A stretch of DNA of 64,000 bases from an uncultured Flavobacteriales bacterium (GCA_938082505.1 CALLLH010000005.1:186001-250000), one strand, 5' to 3'; numbered from the stretch's first letter, positions 43,309 through 53,254 are shown. Numbers and translations are program-made. The notes: generated from the sequence alone by a model not told the origin.

Positions 43309-46300
43309 ATGACCCGACGATTTCCCGAAAGAGGCCCCCTCGATCTGCCCGGCATCGCCCAGGAGGTCATGCAGCAATGGGAAGAAGGCGACGTTTTCCG
43401 CAGGAGTGTGGAAACCAGGCCGTCAGAACGCAGATTCGTTTTCTTTGAGGGCCCCCCTTCAGCCAATGGCAAACCCGGCATCCACCATGTGATGGCCCGG
43501 GCCTTGAAGGACATTTTCTGCCGATACCGCACCCTCAAGGGCGAACGCGTGGAACGGAAGGCGGGATGGGACACCCACGGCCTCCCGGTTGAACTGGGCG
43601 TCGAGAAAGCACTGGGCATCACCAAGGAAGACATCGGCAAGGGCATTTCCGTAGAGGAATACAACCAGGCGTGCCGTGAGTCGGTGATGCGCTATACCGA
43701 GGAGTGGAACGACCTCACCCGCAGGATGGGCTATTGGGTGGACATGGACGCCCCCTATGTGACCTACGAGTCCAAGTACATGGAAAGTGTCTGGTGGCTC
43801 TTGTCCAGGCTCCATCAGAAAGGGCTGATCTACAAAGGGTACACCATCCAGCCATACAGCCCCAAGGCCGGAACGGGACTGAGCAGCCATGAGCTCAATC
43901 AGCCCGGCGCCTACCGCGATGTCACGGACACCACGGTGGTGGCGCAATTCCGCCTGATCCCAGGGGACGCAGAAACGGTGCGCGGTTGGACCGGAGGTGC
44001 GGCATCCGGATTGCCTGTGGACCTGCTGGCCTGGACCACCACGCCTTGGACATTGCCGTCCAATACGGCATTGACCGTAGGGGCCGACATCGCCTACAAT
44101 GTGGTCAGGACGGCCAACCGGTACACCGGTGAGGAGAGCCTCGTCATCTTGGCGGAAGCCCTGTATGGGAAGCATTTCGGGGGTAAGAATTCGCCTGATT
44201 CGGAGGTGCTCGCCACCGTGAAGGGGGCGGACCTTGTCGACCTGCGCTACGAGCAGCTCATTCCCTGGGCACAACCCATGGCCGATGCCGAGGAGGCGTT
44301 CCGGGTCATTCCGGGGGATTTCGTTACGACCGAGGACGGCACGGGCATCGTACATACGGCCCCGACCTTCGGAGCGGATGACGCACGGGTGGCTGCGGCT
44401 GCGGGAGTTCCACCCCTGTTGGTGGATGACGGCACCGGACAAGGTGTTCCCCTGGTGGATCTGCAAGGCCGGTTCAGGCCGGAATGCGGACCGATGGCCG
44501 GACGGTTCGTGAAGCAGGAGTACTACGATGTTGACGCACCGGAGAAATCAGTGGACGTCGAGATCGCCATTGACCTCAAGACCCGCGGCCGCGCCTTTCT
44601 CGTCGAAAAGTACAAGCACAGCTATCCGCACTGTTGGAGGACGGACCGACCTGTGCTCTATTACCCGCTGGACAGCTGGTTCATCCGGGCGACGGCCGCG
44701 AAGGACCGGATGCGGACCCTCAACGACACCATCCAGTGGAAGCCGGCGGCAACGGGAACGGGGCGCTTCGGAAAATGGCTGGAGAACCTCAACGACTGGA
44801 ACCTGAGCCGCTCCCGTTATTGGGGCATTCCGATTCCCATTTGGCGCACCGAGGACGGCAGTGAGGAACGCTGCATCGGCTCGGTGGAAGAACTGTACCA
44901 TGCCTGCACCGAGGCGGTCGAGGCGGGATTGATGGACACCCATCCTTTCCCGGATTTCAGGCCGGGTGACATGTCCGACGCCAATTACGCCCTGATCGAT
45001 CTGCACAAACACATCGTCGATGGCATCGTGCTCAAGGCGGCGGATGGAACAGCGATGCACCGCGAGTCGGACCTGATCGATGTCTGGTTCGATTCCGGCA
45101 GCATGCCATACGCACAGTGGCATTACCCGTTCGAGAACCGCGAGAGGGTCGAGGGAGAGGACGGAGGCCTGTCTTTCCCGGCGGATTTCATCGCGGAAGG
45201 GGTGGACCAGACGCGGGGCTGGTTCTACACCTTGCACGCCATCTCCACCATGGTGTTCGATCAGGTGGCATACAAGACGGTGGTATCGAATGGGTTGGTC
45301 CTGGACAAGGACGGCCAGAAGATGTCGAAGCGCCTGGGCAATGCGGTGGACCCCTTCAAGACGCTGGAGCAGTACGGCCCGGATGCTACGCGCTGGTACA
45401 TGATCACCAATGCCCAGCCGTGGGACAACCTGCGCTTCGACACGGAGGGAATAGCGGAAGTCCAGCGGAAATTCTTCGGAACGCTGCACAACACATACGC
45501 CTTCTTTGCCCTGTATGCGGGCATCGATGGATTCGATCCGGAGGCCGAAGCGCCTGCGGTGGGGCAGCGCCCCGAACTCGACCGTTGGATCCTCAGCCGG
45601 TTGCACACGTGCATCGCCGGAGTCGAAGAAGCGCTGGACGCATTCGAGCCAACAAGGGCAGGCCGCATCGTGCAGTCCTTTGTGGTGGATGACCTGAGCA
45701 ATTGGTACGTGCGCCTGGGACGTCGCCGGTTCTGGAAGAGCGACTCCGATGAGGACAAGGCCGCGGCCTATGCTACGCTGCATGCCTGCCTCAAGACGGT
45801 GTCCGTCCTGATGTCACCCATCGCGCCCTTCCATTCTGACCGCCTGTGGCAGGACCTGGGGGGGGTGGATTCCGTGCACCTCGCAGATTGGCCCCTGGTG
45901 GACCAGCAACTCAGGAACAGCGAGCTGGAGGCCCGCATGGACCTCGCCCAGCGCTTGTCCTCATTGACGTTGAGCCTGCGCAAGCGCGAGAAGATCCGGG
46001 TGCGCCAACCCCTCAAGCGCATTCTGGTCCCCGTGCTGGATGCGGGATTCGGTGAGCGTCTGCAAGCCGTATCCGAGCTGGTGAAGAGCGAGGTCAATGT
46101 CAAGGCGGTCGAACCCCTCGCCGAGGACAGCGCCATCCTGACCAAGCGGCTGAAGGCCGATTTCAAGAAGTTGGGACCGCGTTTCGGCAAGCGCATGAAA
46201 GAAGTGGCAGCGGGCATCGCCGCGCTGGGACAGGAGGAGATCCGGGCTTTGGAGCAGACCGGTTCCGTCACCCTCCCGCTCGCCGAAGGCCCGGTTCAAG

Positions 46301-46668
46301 TCATGCTCGACGACGTTGAAGTGCTGACCGAGGATATACCCGGTTGGCTGGTGGCGGGCGAAGGCGGCATCACCGTGGCGCTGGACATCGAAGTGACGCC
46401 GGAGTTGCGCTCGGAGGGATTGGCCCGGGAGCTGGTCAACCGAATCCAGCAGCGCAGGAAAGACGCCGGTCTCGAGGTGACGGACCGCATTGCGTTGACC
46501 TTGGACGGACCTGTGGAATTGCAGGAATCCGTAGCCTCGAATTTGGACTATATTCGAGCCGAAACCCTCGCTGAGCAGTTGGAATGGTCCCCCATGGGAG
46601 CCGAGGCGGAGCGCGAGGAATTGGAACCTCAACTGACTGTGGCAATCGCCATGGTCCCCATTCAATGA
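43309..46668 (+). CDS. ileS: Isoleucyl-tRNA synthetase
   Basis: 1119 residues, class I. The HIGH motif is GPPSANGKPGIHHVMARALK (HHVM), with GWDTHGLPVELGVEKALGI after it. The editing domain includes AWTTTPWTLPSNTALTVG and IVHTAPTFGADDARV. The KMSKS loop is KMSKRLGNAVDPF, followed by the anticodon-binding domain. The long C-terminal extension (VTPELRSEGLARELVNRIQQ) places it with the larger eukaryote-like IleRS group seen in many Bacteroidota. It is 3 bases from the DksA-like gene. Confidence 0.97.
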   Translation: MTRRFPERGPLDLPGIAQEVMQQWEEGDVFRRSVETRPSERRFVFFEGPPSANGKPGIHHVMARALKDIFCRYRTLKGERVERKAGWDTHGLPVELGVEKALGITKEDIGKGISVEEYNQACRESVMRYTEEWNDLTRRMGYWVDMDAPYVTYESKYMESVWWLLSRLHQKGLIYKGYTIQPYSPKAGTGLSSHELNQPGAYRDVTDTTVVAQFRLIPGDAETVRGWTGGAASGLPVDLLAWTTTPWTLPSNTALTVGADIAYNVVRTANRYTGEESLVILAEALYGKHFGGKNSPDSEVLATVKGADLVDLRYEQLIPWAQPMADAEEAFRVIPGDFVTTEDGTGIVHTAPTFGADDARVAAAAGVPPLLVDDGTGQGVPLVDLQGRFRPECGPMAGRFVKQEYYDVDAPEKSVDVEIAIDLKTRGRAFLVEKYKHSYPHCWRTDRPVLYYPLDSWFIRATAAKDRMRTLNDTIQWKPAATGTGRFGKWLENLNDWNLSRSRYWGIPIPIWRTEDGSEERCIGSVEELYHACTEAVEAGLMDTHPFPDFRPGDMSDANYALIDLHKHIVDGIVLKAADGTAMHRESDLIDVWFDSGSMPYAQWHYPFENRERVEGEDGGLSFPADFIAEGVDQTRGWFYTLHAISTMVFDQVAYKTVVSNGLVLDKDGQKMSKRLGNAVDPFKTLEQYGPDATRWYMITNAQPWDNLRFDTEGIAEVQRKFFGTLHNTYAFFALYAGIDGFDPEAEAPAVGQRPELDRWILSRLHTCIAGVEEALDAFEPTRAGRIVQSFVVDDLSNWYVRLGRRRFWKSDSDEDKAAAYATLHACLKTVSVLMSPIAPFHSDRLWQDLGGVDSVHLADWPLVDQQLRNSELEARMDLAQRLSSLTLSLRKREKIRVRQPLKRILVPVLDAGFGERLQAVSELVKSEVNVKAVEPLAEDSAILTKRLKADFKKLGPRFGKRMKEVAAGIAALGQEEIRALEQTGSVTLPLAEGPVQVMLDDVEVLTEDIPGWLVAGEGGITVALDIEVTPELRSEGLARELVNRIQQRRKDAGLEVTDRIALTLDGPVELQESVASNLDYIRAETLAEQLEWSPMGAEAEREELEPQLTVAIAMVPIQ

Positions 46669-46671
46669 ACC

Positions 46672-47052
46672 ATGGCAGAAACCCGATTTTCGGACGCTGA
46701 ACTCAAGGAGTTCGAGGACCTCATCAATCAGAAATTGGAACAGGCCCGTTCGGATTATGACCAATTGCAACGGTCCCTCTCCTACGAGGACGACAACCGC
46801 ACGGAGGATACGGCACCGACCTTCAAGATGATGGAGGATGGCAGCGACACGATGAGCCGCGAGGAAACAGCGCAGCTTGCTGCCCGCCAGCAGAAGTTCA
46901 TCATGAGCCTCGAGAACGCCTTGCTCCGGATCAAGAACAAGACCTATGGCGTTTGCCGCGTGACGGGCAAGTTGATCGCCAAGGAGCGGTTGCGGCTTGT
47001 TCCACATGCCACCATGTCGATTGAGGCCAAGAACAACCAGGACAACCGTTGA
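46672..47052 (+). CDS. DksA/TraR-family protein lacking the zinc cysteines
   Basis: 126 residues. An N-terminal coiled coil (ELKEFEDLINQKLEQARSDY) and the C-terminal segment NKTYGVCRVTGKLIAKERLR identify the DksA/TraR family, which binds RNA polymerase through its secondary channel in other bacteria. Only Cys95 of the four zinc ligands remains; the rest of the C4 finger has been replaced, as I recall is usual for this Bacteroidota subgroup. It lies between ileS and lspA, its usual position in the phylum, and its stop overlaps the lspA start (TTGA). Confidence 0.85.
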   Translation: MAETRFSDAELKEFEDLINQKLEQARSDYDQLQRSLSYEDDNRTEDTAPTFKMMEDGSDTMSREETAQLAARQQKFIMSLENALLRIKNKTYGVCRVTGKLIAKERLRLVPHATMSIEAKNNQDNR

Positions 47053-47756
47053 GTCTTGATCTCCGCCCCGCCCGAGTCGCGTGGATCGTGGCGGCCATCT
47101 TGCTGGTTGACCAAGTCGTCAAGGTATGCGTGAAGCTGAGCTTCACGTTGGCAGAAAAAATCGTCTGGATTCCCGGCGCCTTCGACATCCAATTCATCGA
47201 GAACGATGGAATGGCGTTTGGATGGGCACTGCCTGGTGCCACCGGAAAATATGTGCTGACCGGGATCCGCATCCTGGCGGTCATCCTCTTGTCCCTCCAC
47301 GTCGGTAGAATAGCATCCCAAGGGGCACCTCGGGCTTTCAGACAGGCCCTCGCCCTGATCCTGGCCGGAGCAGCGGGGAACATCCTTGACAGCATTGGCT
47401 ATGGCCGGCTCTTCAGCCGCAGTTCGTTCGGATCACCGGCTGAGTGGGCCTGGCAGAGTGAATGGGGCGGCTACGCTCCGTGGTTCCGCGGAAACGTGGT
47501 GGACATGCTGCACATCACGGTCCGTTGGCCCGAATGGTGGCCCGTGGATGCCTGGGTTGGCCATGAGGTCTTCCCGCCCATCTTCAACATCGCCGATGTC
47601 GCCATCACATTCGGCGTTTCCTGGATTGTCCTGCGACAGAAACAATGGCTGGGTTCCGGCGCACTCTGGATGCGGCAGGCCCCAGCGGCCCCGGATGTGG
47701 CAGACGGAGCTCCATCAGGCCCCGAGCGGGGAGCGGAGGTCTCCGGAGGCTCCTGA
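47049..47756 (+). CDS. lspA: Lipoprotein signal peptidase (signal peptidase II), long form
   Basis: 235 residues versus about 165 in E. coli. It cleaves prolipoprotein signals in the inner membrane. It starts at TTG 47049, which overlaps the DksA-like stop. Four membrane segments; the catalytic aspartates are in GNILDSIGYG / GNVVDMLHIT and FNIADVAITFG. The extra length is an insertion of about 30 residues rich in Trp and Ser between GNILDS and GNVVD, and a hydrophilic C-terminal tail rich in Pro, Gly and Ala. This fits the abundance of predicted lipoproteins around it. It ends 1 base from the convergent ispG. Confidence 0.92.
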   Translation: MSLDLRPARVAWIVAAILLVDQVVKVCVKLSFTLAEKIVWIPGAFDIQFIENDGMAFGWALPGATGKYVLTGIRILAVILLSLHVGRIASQGAPRAFRQALALILAGAAGNILDSIGYGRLFSRSSFGSPAEWAWQSEWGGYAPWFRGNVVDMLHITVRWPEWWPVDAWVGHEVFPPIFNIADVAITFGVSWIVLRQKQWLGSGALWMRQAPAAPDVADGAPSGPERGAEVSGGS

Positions 47757-47757
47757 A

Positions 47758-49716
47758 TCAACGCGTCGGAGCGTCCACCCAGTCCCCATGGGTGCGGATG
47801 AGTTCAACCAGGGCGTCCACGGCTCCGTCTTCCGGGATGTTCCGTTGCACCACTTCCTTCTCCTTGTACAGCGTGATCTTGCCCGGTCCCGTTCCGACAT
47901 AGCCGTAGTCGGCGTCCGCCATTTCACCCGGGCCGTTCACGATACAGCCCATGATGCCGATTTTGACGCCCTTGAGGTGGTCCGTGACGGCCCTGATGCG
48001 TGCGGTGGTTTCCTGCAAGTCGAACAGGGTGCGGCCGCAGGAGGGACAGCTGATGTATTCTGTTCGGCTGATGCGTGTGCGGGTGGCTTGCAGGATGCCG
48101 AATGCGGTCCGGTTGAGGTAACGCAAGCCCCCTTCGACACCGACTTCTGCCGCGACGCAGATCCCATCACCGTAACCGTCGAGCAGCAATCCACCGAAGT
48201 CCGTGGCCGCCTTGAGCTGCAGGGGTTCAGCAGGGAGATGGCCATAGTTGCGGTAAGCCATGGCCGGCAAGGTGCAACCAGCATCGACCAGCCGGTGGAA
48301 GGCTGCGCGCAGCACCACGAGGGCATCCTCGCGGTCAGTGCGCACCATGAGGGCGGTCGCATCGCGGTTCCACAGCGCCAATTCCTCCGCCAAGCTGACA
48401 TCCAATTCGGTCGCGTCGAGTTGGAGGACATTCAGCTCGGAATCGAGCCCGTTCTCGAGACGGACCTTTCTGTATTGATCGAGTGTCCAAAGGGGGTGGT
48501 GCCTTTCCGGACGGGACGCGGCTGCCTGCCACGTGGATGCGTCCTGAATGGCACGGATCCATCCGGGCAGGGCAAAATCAAGGGTGTGTTCTCCAACGAG
48601 GAGCAGGTCACAGGCTGCGTCGTCCGCCTCCCATTTGTCGAGCTCCACCTGGTACCGATGTCCGACGCCATAAAGACCGGCGGCCGTCAGGGGCCGGCCC
48701 ACCATGTCGTGGCACACCACCGGGACCTGTCCACCACCGAGGGGCCCCACCGCCGTGGATTCCCTCCGGCGGTATGCGTAGCGATCGAACCCTTGCGGGT
48801 CCATTACGCCGTGCATCGGAAGGGCCGTTCTGCGGGCAGCCTCTGCATGCTCGACCAGGATCCTGGCCACCGGAATTTCCGCCTCCGGTGCTTCGGTGAG
48901 GGACACCCGTATGGTATCACCCAGGCCTTCGGCGAGCAATGTGCCGATGCCCACGGCGCTCTTGATCCGGCCATCCTCGCCCTCGCCGGCTTCAGTGACA
49001 CCGAGGTGAAGGGGATAGGCCATGCCCTCGTCGGCCATCCTGTCCGCCAACATGCGGTAGGCCTGAACCATGACCTGCGGGTTGCTCGCCTTCATGGACA
49101 GCACGACATCGTGGTAGTCTTCGTCCCGGCAGATGTGCAGGAATTCCATGGCACTCTCCACCATGCCCAAGGGCGTGTCGCCGTAATGAGACAGGATGCG
49201 GTCGGAGAGGGAACCGTGGTTCGTTCCGATCCGCATGGCCCGGCCAAGCGCCTTGCATTTGCGGACCAGCGGGGTAAAGCGATCTCGGATGCGCTTCAAT
49301 TCCGCGGCATAGGTCTCCGTGGTGTAAGCGTGGGTCTCGAATTTCTTCTTGTCGGCATAATTGCCCGGATTGACCCTGATCTTCTCCACGTGGTCGGCGG
49401 CGATCTCCGCTGCATTCGGGGTGAAATGAATGTCGGCGACCAACGGGACGCCGGCATGTCCGGCGGCATCCAAGCGTGCACGGATTTCACCCAAGGCTTC
49501 CGCCTCTTTCTTGCTCGGCGCCGTGATCCGCACGATCTGGCAACCGGCTTCGATCATCCTCAATGACTCCGCCACGGTGGATGCGACATCCATGGTGTCG
49601 GCCGTGGTCATGGACTGCAGGACAATGGGGGCGTCTCCACCCACGGTGACACTGCCCACACGCACGGCACGGGTGGCTTTTCTTGCAGAGGGGTGGGGAG
49701 CAGGGGTGGACGTCAT
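47758..49716 (-). CDS. ispG: 4-hydroxy-3-methylbut-2-enyl diphosphate synthase, large form
   Basis: 652 residues versus about 370 in E. coli. It catalyses the penultimate step of the MEP isoprenoid pathway. The TIM-barrel domain (VGGDAPIVLQSMTTADTMD, ADIHFTPNAAEIAADHVEKI, MRIGTNHGSLSDRI) and the C-terminal iron-sulphur domain (ISCPSCGRTLFDLQ, GIMGCIVNGPGEMADADYGY) are separated by an extra middle domain, the three-domain form known from plants, Chlamydiae and Bacteroidota. ATG at 49716 is preferred to the upstream in-frame ATG at 49806. It supplies precursors for the polyprenyl synthase at the left end. Confidence 0.95.
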   Translation of the reverse strand: MTSTPAPHPSARKATRAVRVGSVTVGGDAPIVLQSMTTADTMDVASTVAESLRMIEAGCQIVRITAPSKKEAEALGEIRARLDAAGHAGVPLVADIHFTPNAAEIAADHVEKIRVNPGNYADKKKFETHAYTTETYAAELKRIRDRFTPLVRKCKALGRAMRIGTNHGSLSDRILSHYGDTPLGMVESAMEFLHICRDEDYHDVVLSMKASNPQVMVQAYRMLADRMADEGMAYPLHLGVTEAGEGEDGRIKSAVGIGTLLAEGLGDTIRVSLTEAPEAEIPVARILVEHAEAARRTALPMHGVMDPQGFDRYAYRRRESTAVGPLGGGQVPVVCHDMVGRPLTAAGLYGVGHRYQVELDKWEADDAACDLLLVGEHTLDFALPGWIRAIQDASTWQAAASRPERHHPLWTLDQYRKVRLENGLDSELNVLQLDATELDVSLAEELALWNRDATALMVRTDREDALVVLRAAFHRLVDAGCTLPAMAYRNYGHLPAEPLQLKAATDFGGLLLDGYGDGICVAAEVGVEGGLRYLNRTAFGILQATRTRISRTEYISCPSCGRTLFDLQETTARIRAVTDHLKGVKIGIMGCIVNGPGEMADADYGYVGTGPGKITLYKEKEVVQRNIPEDGAVDALVELIRTHGDWVDAPTR

Positions 49717-49911
49717 GCAGGCCGATATCGAGGGACTGGGCGCACGATTCCGGGCCACGGGGGACCAAATCGAACGACCGTCGGAAAGGTAACACGGCAC
49801 CGGCATGGCGGTTCAGCCATGTTCGCAGTTTTTGTGCTGTCCGGAGGGATGAACTTGAGGGCCCCGCACCGGTTCCCTCTGTAGTTTGGTGGCGCATTCC
49901 CACCTTATCAC

Positions 49912-51033
49912 ATGCTCGGATTCGAATTCCACGCCAACCGTCCCGACCAGGACCGAAGAAGCCCTTTCGAGCGCTTGCTGGAGCTCTTCATCGAGGTGGT
50001 GACGCACACCAGTGGCGACGTGGAGGAGGCCATGGACTGGATGCGGGCGCTGGACGACCAGCATGGATTGACCAACGAGGACTACACCTTGGACGATTTC
50101 TACGAAGAGCTCAAGGCCAAGGGGTTCTTGAGGGAAGCGGTGAATTCGGGCGAGGGTGGCGCGCAATTGGGATCGAGGGGTGAGCAACACATGCGCCGCA
50201 GGGCCTTGGACCAGATTTTCGGCAACCTCCGCAAGGGGGACCAGGGCAAACACCGCACGCGCGAGAGGGGACAGGGCGACGAGCCGACGGCGGACCGCCG
50301 CCCCTATCGCTTCGGTGACAAGCTCGATCAGGTCGATTTCGGGGCCTCCCTCCGCAATGCACAGATCCACCATGGACCCCGGGCCGACAGCGGTCGAGGC
50401 GGTTTTCGGCTGACCGAGGATGACCTCGTGGTGGAGGACAGGGAGCACCGAAGCACCACGGCCACCGTGCTGATGATCGACATCAGCCACAGCATGATCC
50501 TGTACGGTGAGGACCGCATCACGCCGGCCAAGAAGGTCGCCATGGCACTGGCTGAGCTGGTCATGGTCAAGTACCCCAAGGATACCCTCGACATTGTGGT
50601 CTTCGGAGACGATGCCTGGGAGGTGTCCATCGCGGACCTGCCTTATCTGCAGGTGGGCCCATTCCACACCAACACCGTGGCCGGCCTCGAACGCGCCATG
50701 GACATCCTGCGTCGCCGCAAGACTCCGAACCGACAGGTTTTCATGATCACGGACGGCAAACCCAGCTGTCTCAAGGAGCCCGACGGATACTACAAGAACA
50801 GCTGGGGACTGGATCCATACATCACCGGGAAATGCCACAACCTGGCGCGCCAGTGCCGCAAGTTGGGCATTCCCATCACGACTTTCATGATCGCCACGGA
50901 CCCGGCACTCCAACGCTTCGTTTCGGACTTCACGGAAGCCAACGGAGGCCGGGCCTTTTTCACCGGCCTGAAGGGGCTGGGCGACACCATTTTCACGGAC
51001 TTCGAACGCAACCGCCGTGGTCGCGCCCGTTAG
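49912..51033 (+). CDS. VWA-domain protein (MoxR partner)
   Basis: 373 residues, no signal peptide. The C-terminal half is a von Willebrand A domain with MIDAS motif DISHSM (TVLMIDISHSMILYGEDRI), the threonine region FHTNTVAGLERAMDIL and FMITDGKPS. The N-terminal half is charged and unassigned. It is followed after 8 bases by a MoxR-type AAA+ ATPase, a widespread pairing in which the ATPase acts as a chaperone with a VWA adaptor. The client is unknown. A TAGTTTG element (49882-49888) lies 23 bases upstream. Confidence 0.88.
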   Translation: MLGFEFHANRPDQDRRSPFERLLELFIEVVTHTSGDVEEAMDWMRALDDQHGLTNEDYTLDDFYEELKAKGFLREAVNSGEGGAQLGSRGEQHMRRRALDQIFGNLRKGDQGKHRTRERGQGDEPTADRRPYRFGDKLDQVDFGASLRNAQIHHGPRADSGRGGFRLTEDDLVVEDREHRSTTATVLMIDISHSMILYGEDRITPAKKVAMALAELVMVKYPKDTLDIVVFGDDAWEVSIADLPYLQVGPFHTNTVAGLERAMDILRRRKTPNRQVFMITDGKPSCLKEPDGYYKNSWGLDPYITGKCHNLARQCRKLGIPITTFMIATDPALQRFVSDFTEANGGRAFFTGLKGLGDTIFTDFERNRRGRAR

Positions 51034-51041
51034 ACAACGCC

Positions 51042-52517
51042 ATGAGCAACACTTCTCCTGACATCCATACCCTCGGCGCCCTGCGGGCTTCCGGTTACGT
51101 TCCCCGCAGCATCGCGGAGGAATTGAGGGCCAACCTCATTGCGGCCCTTGCACAGGGCAGGCCGCTGTTCGAAGGCATCATAGGTTATGACGAAACGGTC
51201 ATTCCGGAGGTGCAGCGCGCCATCCTGGCGGGCCACAGCATGAACTTGCTGGGATTGCGCGGGCAGGCGAAGACCAGGATCGCCCGGGGACTGACGGAGT
51301 TCCTCGACGAGTGGGTGCCCGTGCTCGGGGGCGCCCCCTTGCCTGAGGACCCGATGGAACCCATCACCCCGCAAGGCCGCGCCATGGTCCAGGAAGAGGG
51401 CGACAACGCCAAGGTGACGTGGCTGCACCGCAGTGACCGCTACGTGGAGAAGTTGGCCACACCGGATGTCAGTGTAGCCGACCTCATCGGCGATATCGAC
51501 CCCATCAAGGCGGCCAACGAGGGCCTCGACTACAGCGATCCCCGGGCCCTCCATTTCGGTCTGATCCCGCGCAGCCACCGGTGCATTTTCGCCATCAACG
51601 AATTGCCCGACCTGCAGCCGCGCATCCAGGTCGCCCTGTTCAACATCTTGCAGGAGGGGGACATCCAGATCCGGGGTTTCCAAATGCGGCTGGCATTGGA
51701 CATCCAGTTCGTATTCACCGCCAATCCGGAGGACTACACCAACCGGGGGGCCATCATCACCCCGCTGAAGGACCGGATCCAGAGCCAGATCCTGACCCAT
51801 TATCCCGACTCCCTGGAGGATTCCATGGCCATTACGGACCAAGAGGCGCAATGGGCACCTTCGGCCCGTGAGCGCGTGGCGGTGCCGGTCACGGTGCGCA
51901 GGGTCTTGGAGCGCATTGCCTTCGAGGCGCGCGAAAGCGAGCACATCGACGAGCGGAGCGGTGTCTCGGCCCGATTGACCATCAGTGCCCTGGAGCACCT
52001 CGTTGCCGCCGGCGAACTCCGGACACTGCGCAACGGCACCGATCGGACCAGCTCGCGCCTGACCGACCTGCTGGCGGTCATCCCTGCGGTCAACGGCAAG
52101 GTCGAACTCGTCTATGAAGGAGAGCAGGAAGGCCCCGCCGGGGTGGCCCTATCGCTGATCCGCCGGGCGATACGCCGGGAATTCCCCATGGTCTTTCCAG
52201 ACCCGGAGTCCATCAAGAAGGGCAAGGTGGAAGATCCCTACCAGCCCATCGTGGCGTGGTTCAACAAACATGAACTCTCCATCCTGAAGGACCAGTCGGA
52301 CCAGGAGTATGTCGCTGCGCTCCATGGGGTGACGGGATTGGCTGAAGTGGTGGACAAATACTGTCCGGGCGTGCCGGTGGAGGACCATCCAGCGGCCATG
52401 GAGTTCGTTTTGCATGGATTGGCTGCATTCAATGAGATTGGACAGTCCATCGTCGGGTCCGAGGTGAGCTTCGGAGACCTGATCGGGAACCTGTTCGACC
52501 CTACCGAAGAAGATTGA
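51042..52517 (+). CDS. MoxR/ChlI-like AAA+ ATPase
   Basis: 491 residues. Walker A is degenerate but readable (MNLLGLRGQAKTRIARGL), Walker B is RCIFAINELPDLQPRIQVAL, then sensor-1-like FVFTANPEDYTNRGAIITPL and DRIQSQILTHYP. This places it with the MoxR/magnesium-chelatase-like AAA+ group. The C-terminal 200 residues are helical and unassigned. It is paired with the VWA gene upstream and coupled to recO downstream by TTGA overlap. Specific function unknown. Confidence 0.85.
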   Translation: MSNTSPDIHTLGALRASGYVPRSIAEELRANLIAALAQGRPLFEGIIGYDETVIPEVQRAILAGHSMNLLGLRGQAKTRIARGLTEFLDEWVPVLGGAPLPEDPMEPITPQGRAMVQEEGDNAKVTWLHRSDRYVEKLATPDVSVADLIGDIDPIKAANEGLDYSDPRALHFGLIPRSHRCIFAINELPDLQPRIQVALFNILQEGDIQIRGFQMRLALDIQFVFTANPEDYTNRGAIITPLKDRIQSQILTHYPDSLEDSMAITDQEAQWAPSARERVAVPVTVRRVLERIAFEARESEHIDERSGVSARLTISALEHLVAAGELRTLRNGTDRTSSRLTDLLAVIPAVNGKVELVYEGEQEGPAGVALSLIRRAIRREFPMVFPDPESIKKGKVEDPYQPIVAWFNKHELSILKDQSDQEYVAALHGVTGLAEVVDKYCPGVPVEDHPAAMEFVLHGLAAFNEIGQSIVGSEVSFGDLIGNLFDPTEED

Positions 52518-53254
52518 CCCCGGAACTGCCTCCCCACCACCCGGCCGTGGTCCTGACCACCGTGCGCCACAAGGATGGCGTGTCCATCCTGCGCGTCTTT
52601 TCGCGAGAGCATGGCGTGATCGGTTGCCTGGTCCGGGAAGGGGTGAAGGGTGCGCGCAGGGCACGCCACCTGCATGGGCCCTTGTCTCTGCTGGACCTCG
52701 TCGGATTGCGGCCCCTGAAAGATGAGCTCTTCCGTTTCGATCGGGCAGAGCGGGTGATGCCGCAGGATCGGACCACAGGAGAGGTGCCCAGGGGTGCCGT
52801 GGCGATGTTCCTTGCCGAATTCATGCTGCGCACCCTCGAATCGGGCACCCCACATACCGAGCTTTTCGAGGCCCTGTGGCGGGCTGCTGCGAGAATCGAG
52901 CACGAAGGCGCCATCGGCCGCCAGCACCTCGCTTTTCTTGTGGAGTCCGTTCAGGTCATGGGGCTCAAGCCCGATGCGCCTGTCAAGGCGGCATCCGGGA
53001 TGGGGCGGTTCAATTTGGCCACGGCGGAATGGGAATCCGGGCCACCAATGGGCGAGGATTACCTTTCGGTCGAAGAGGGCGAATCCTTCCTGCGCATTCA
53101 AGGCATGGAATTTGATGAGTTGCGGGCCGTAGCGCTTCAACATGACGCTCGAAATCAGCTTGTGCTCCAACATGTCCGTTACCTCCAGCTACACCTTTCC
53201 AGCCCCCGTCCCTTGCGCTCGTGGGAGGTGCTCAGCGCGGTATTGTCACCTTGA
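52514..53254 (+). CDS. recO: DNA repair protein RecO
   Basis: 246 residues from TTG at 52514, which overlaps the stop of the AAA+ gene. The N-terminal OB-fold segment VVLTTVRHKDGVSILRVFSR and GVIGCLVREGVKGARRARHL match RecO, which loads RecA with RecR at gaps. The zinc cysteines of many RecO proteins are absent. It ends 7 bases before the receptor gene. Confidence 0.85.
   Translation: MTPELPPHHPAVVLTTVRHKDGVSILRVFSREHGVIGCLVREGVKGARRARHLHGPLSLLDLVGLRPLKDELFRFDRAERVMPQDRTTGEVPRGAVAMFLAEFMLRTLESGTPHTELFEALWRAAARIEHEGAIGRQHLAFLVESVQVMGLKPDAPVKAASGMGRFNLATAEWESGPPMGEDYLSVEEGESFLRIQGMEFDELRAVALQHDARNQLVLQHVRYLQLHLSSPRPLRSWEVLSAVLSP

Noticed and set aside
44548-45783. A 411-codon minus-strand open frame opposite ileS
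   Set aside because: Shadow of ileS; no recognisable motif.
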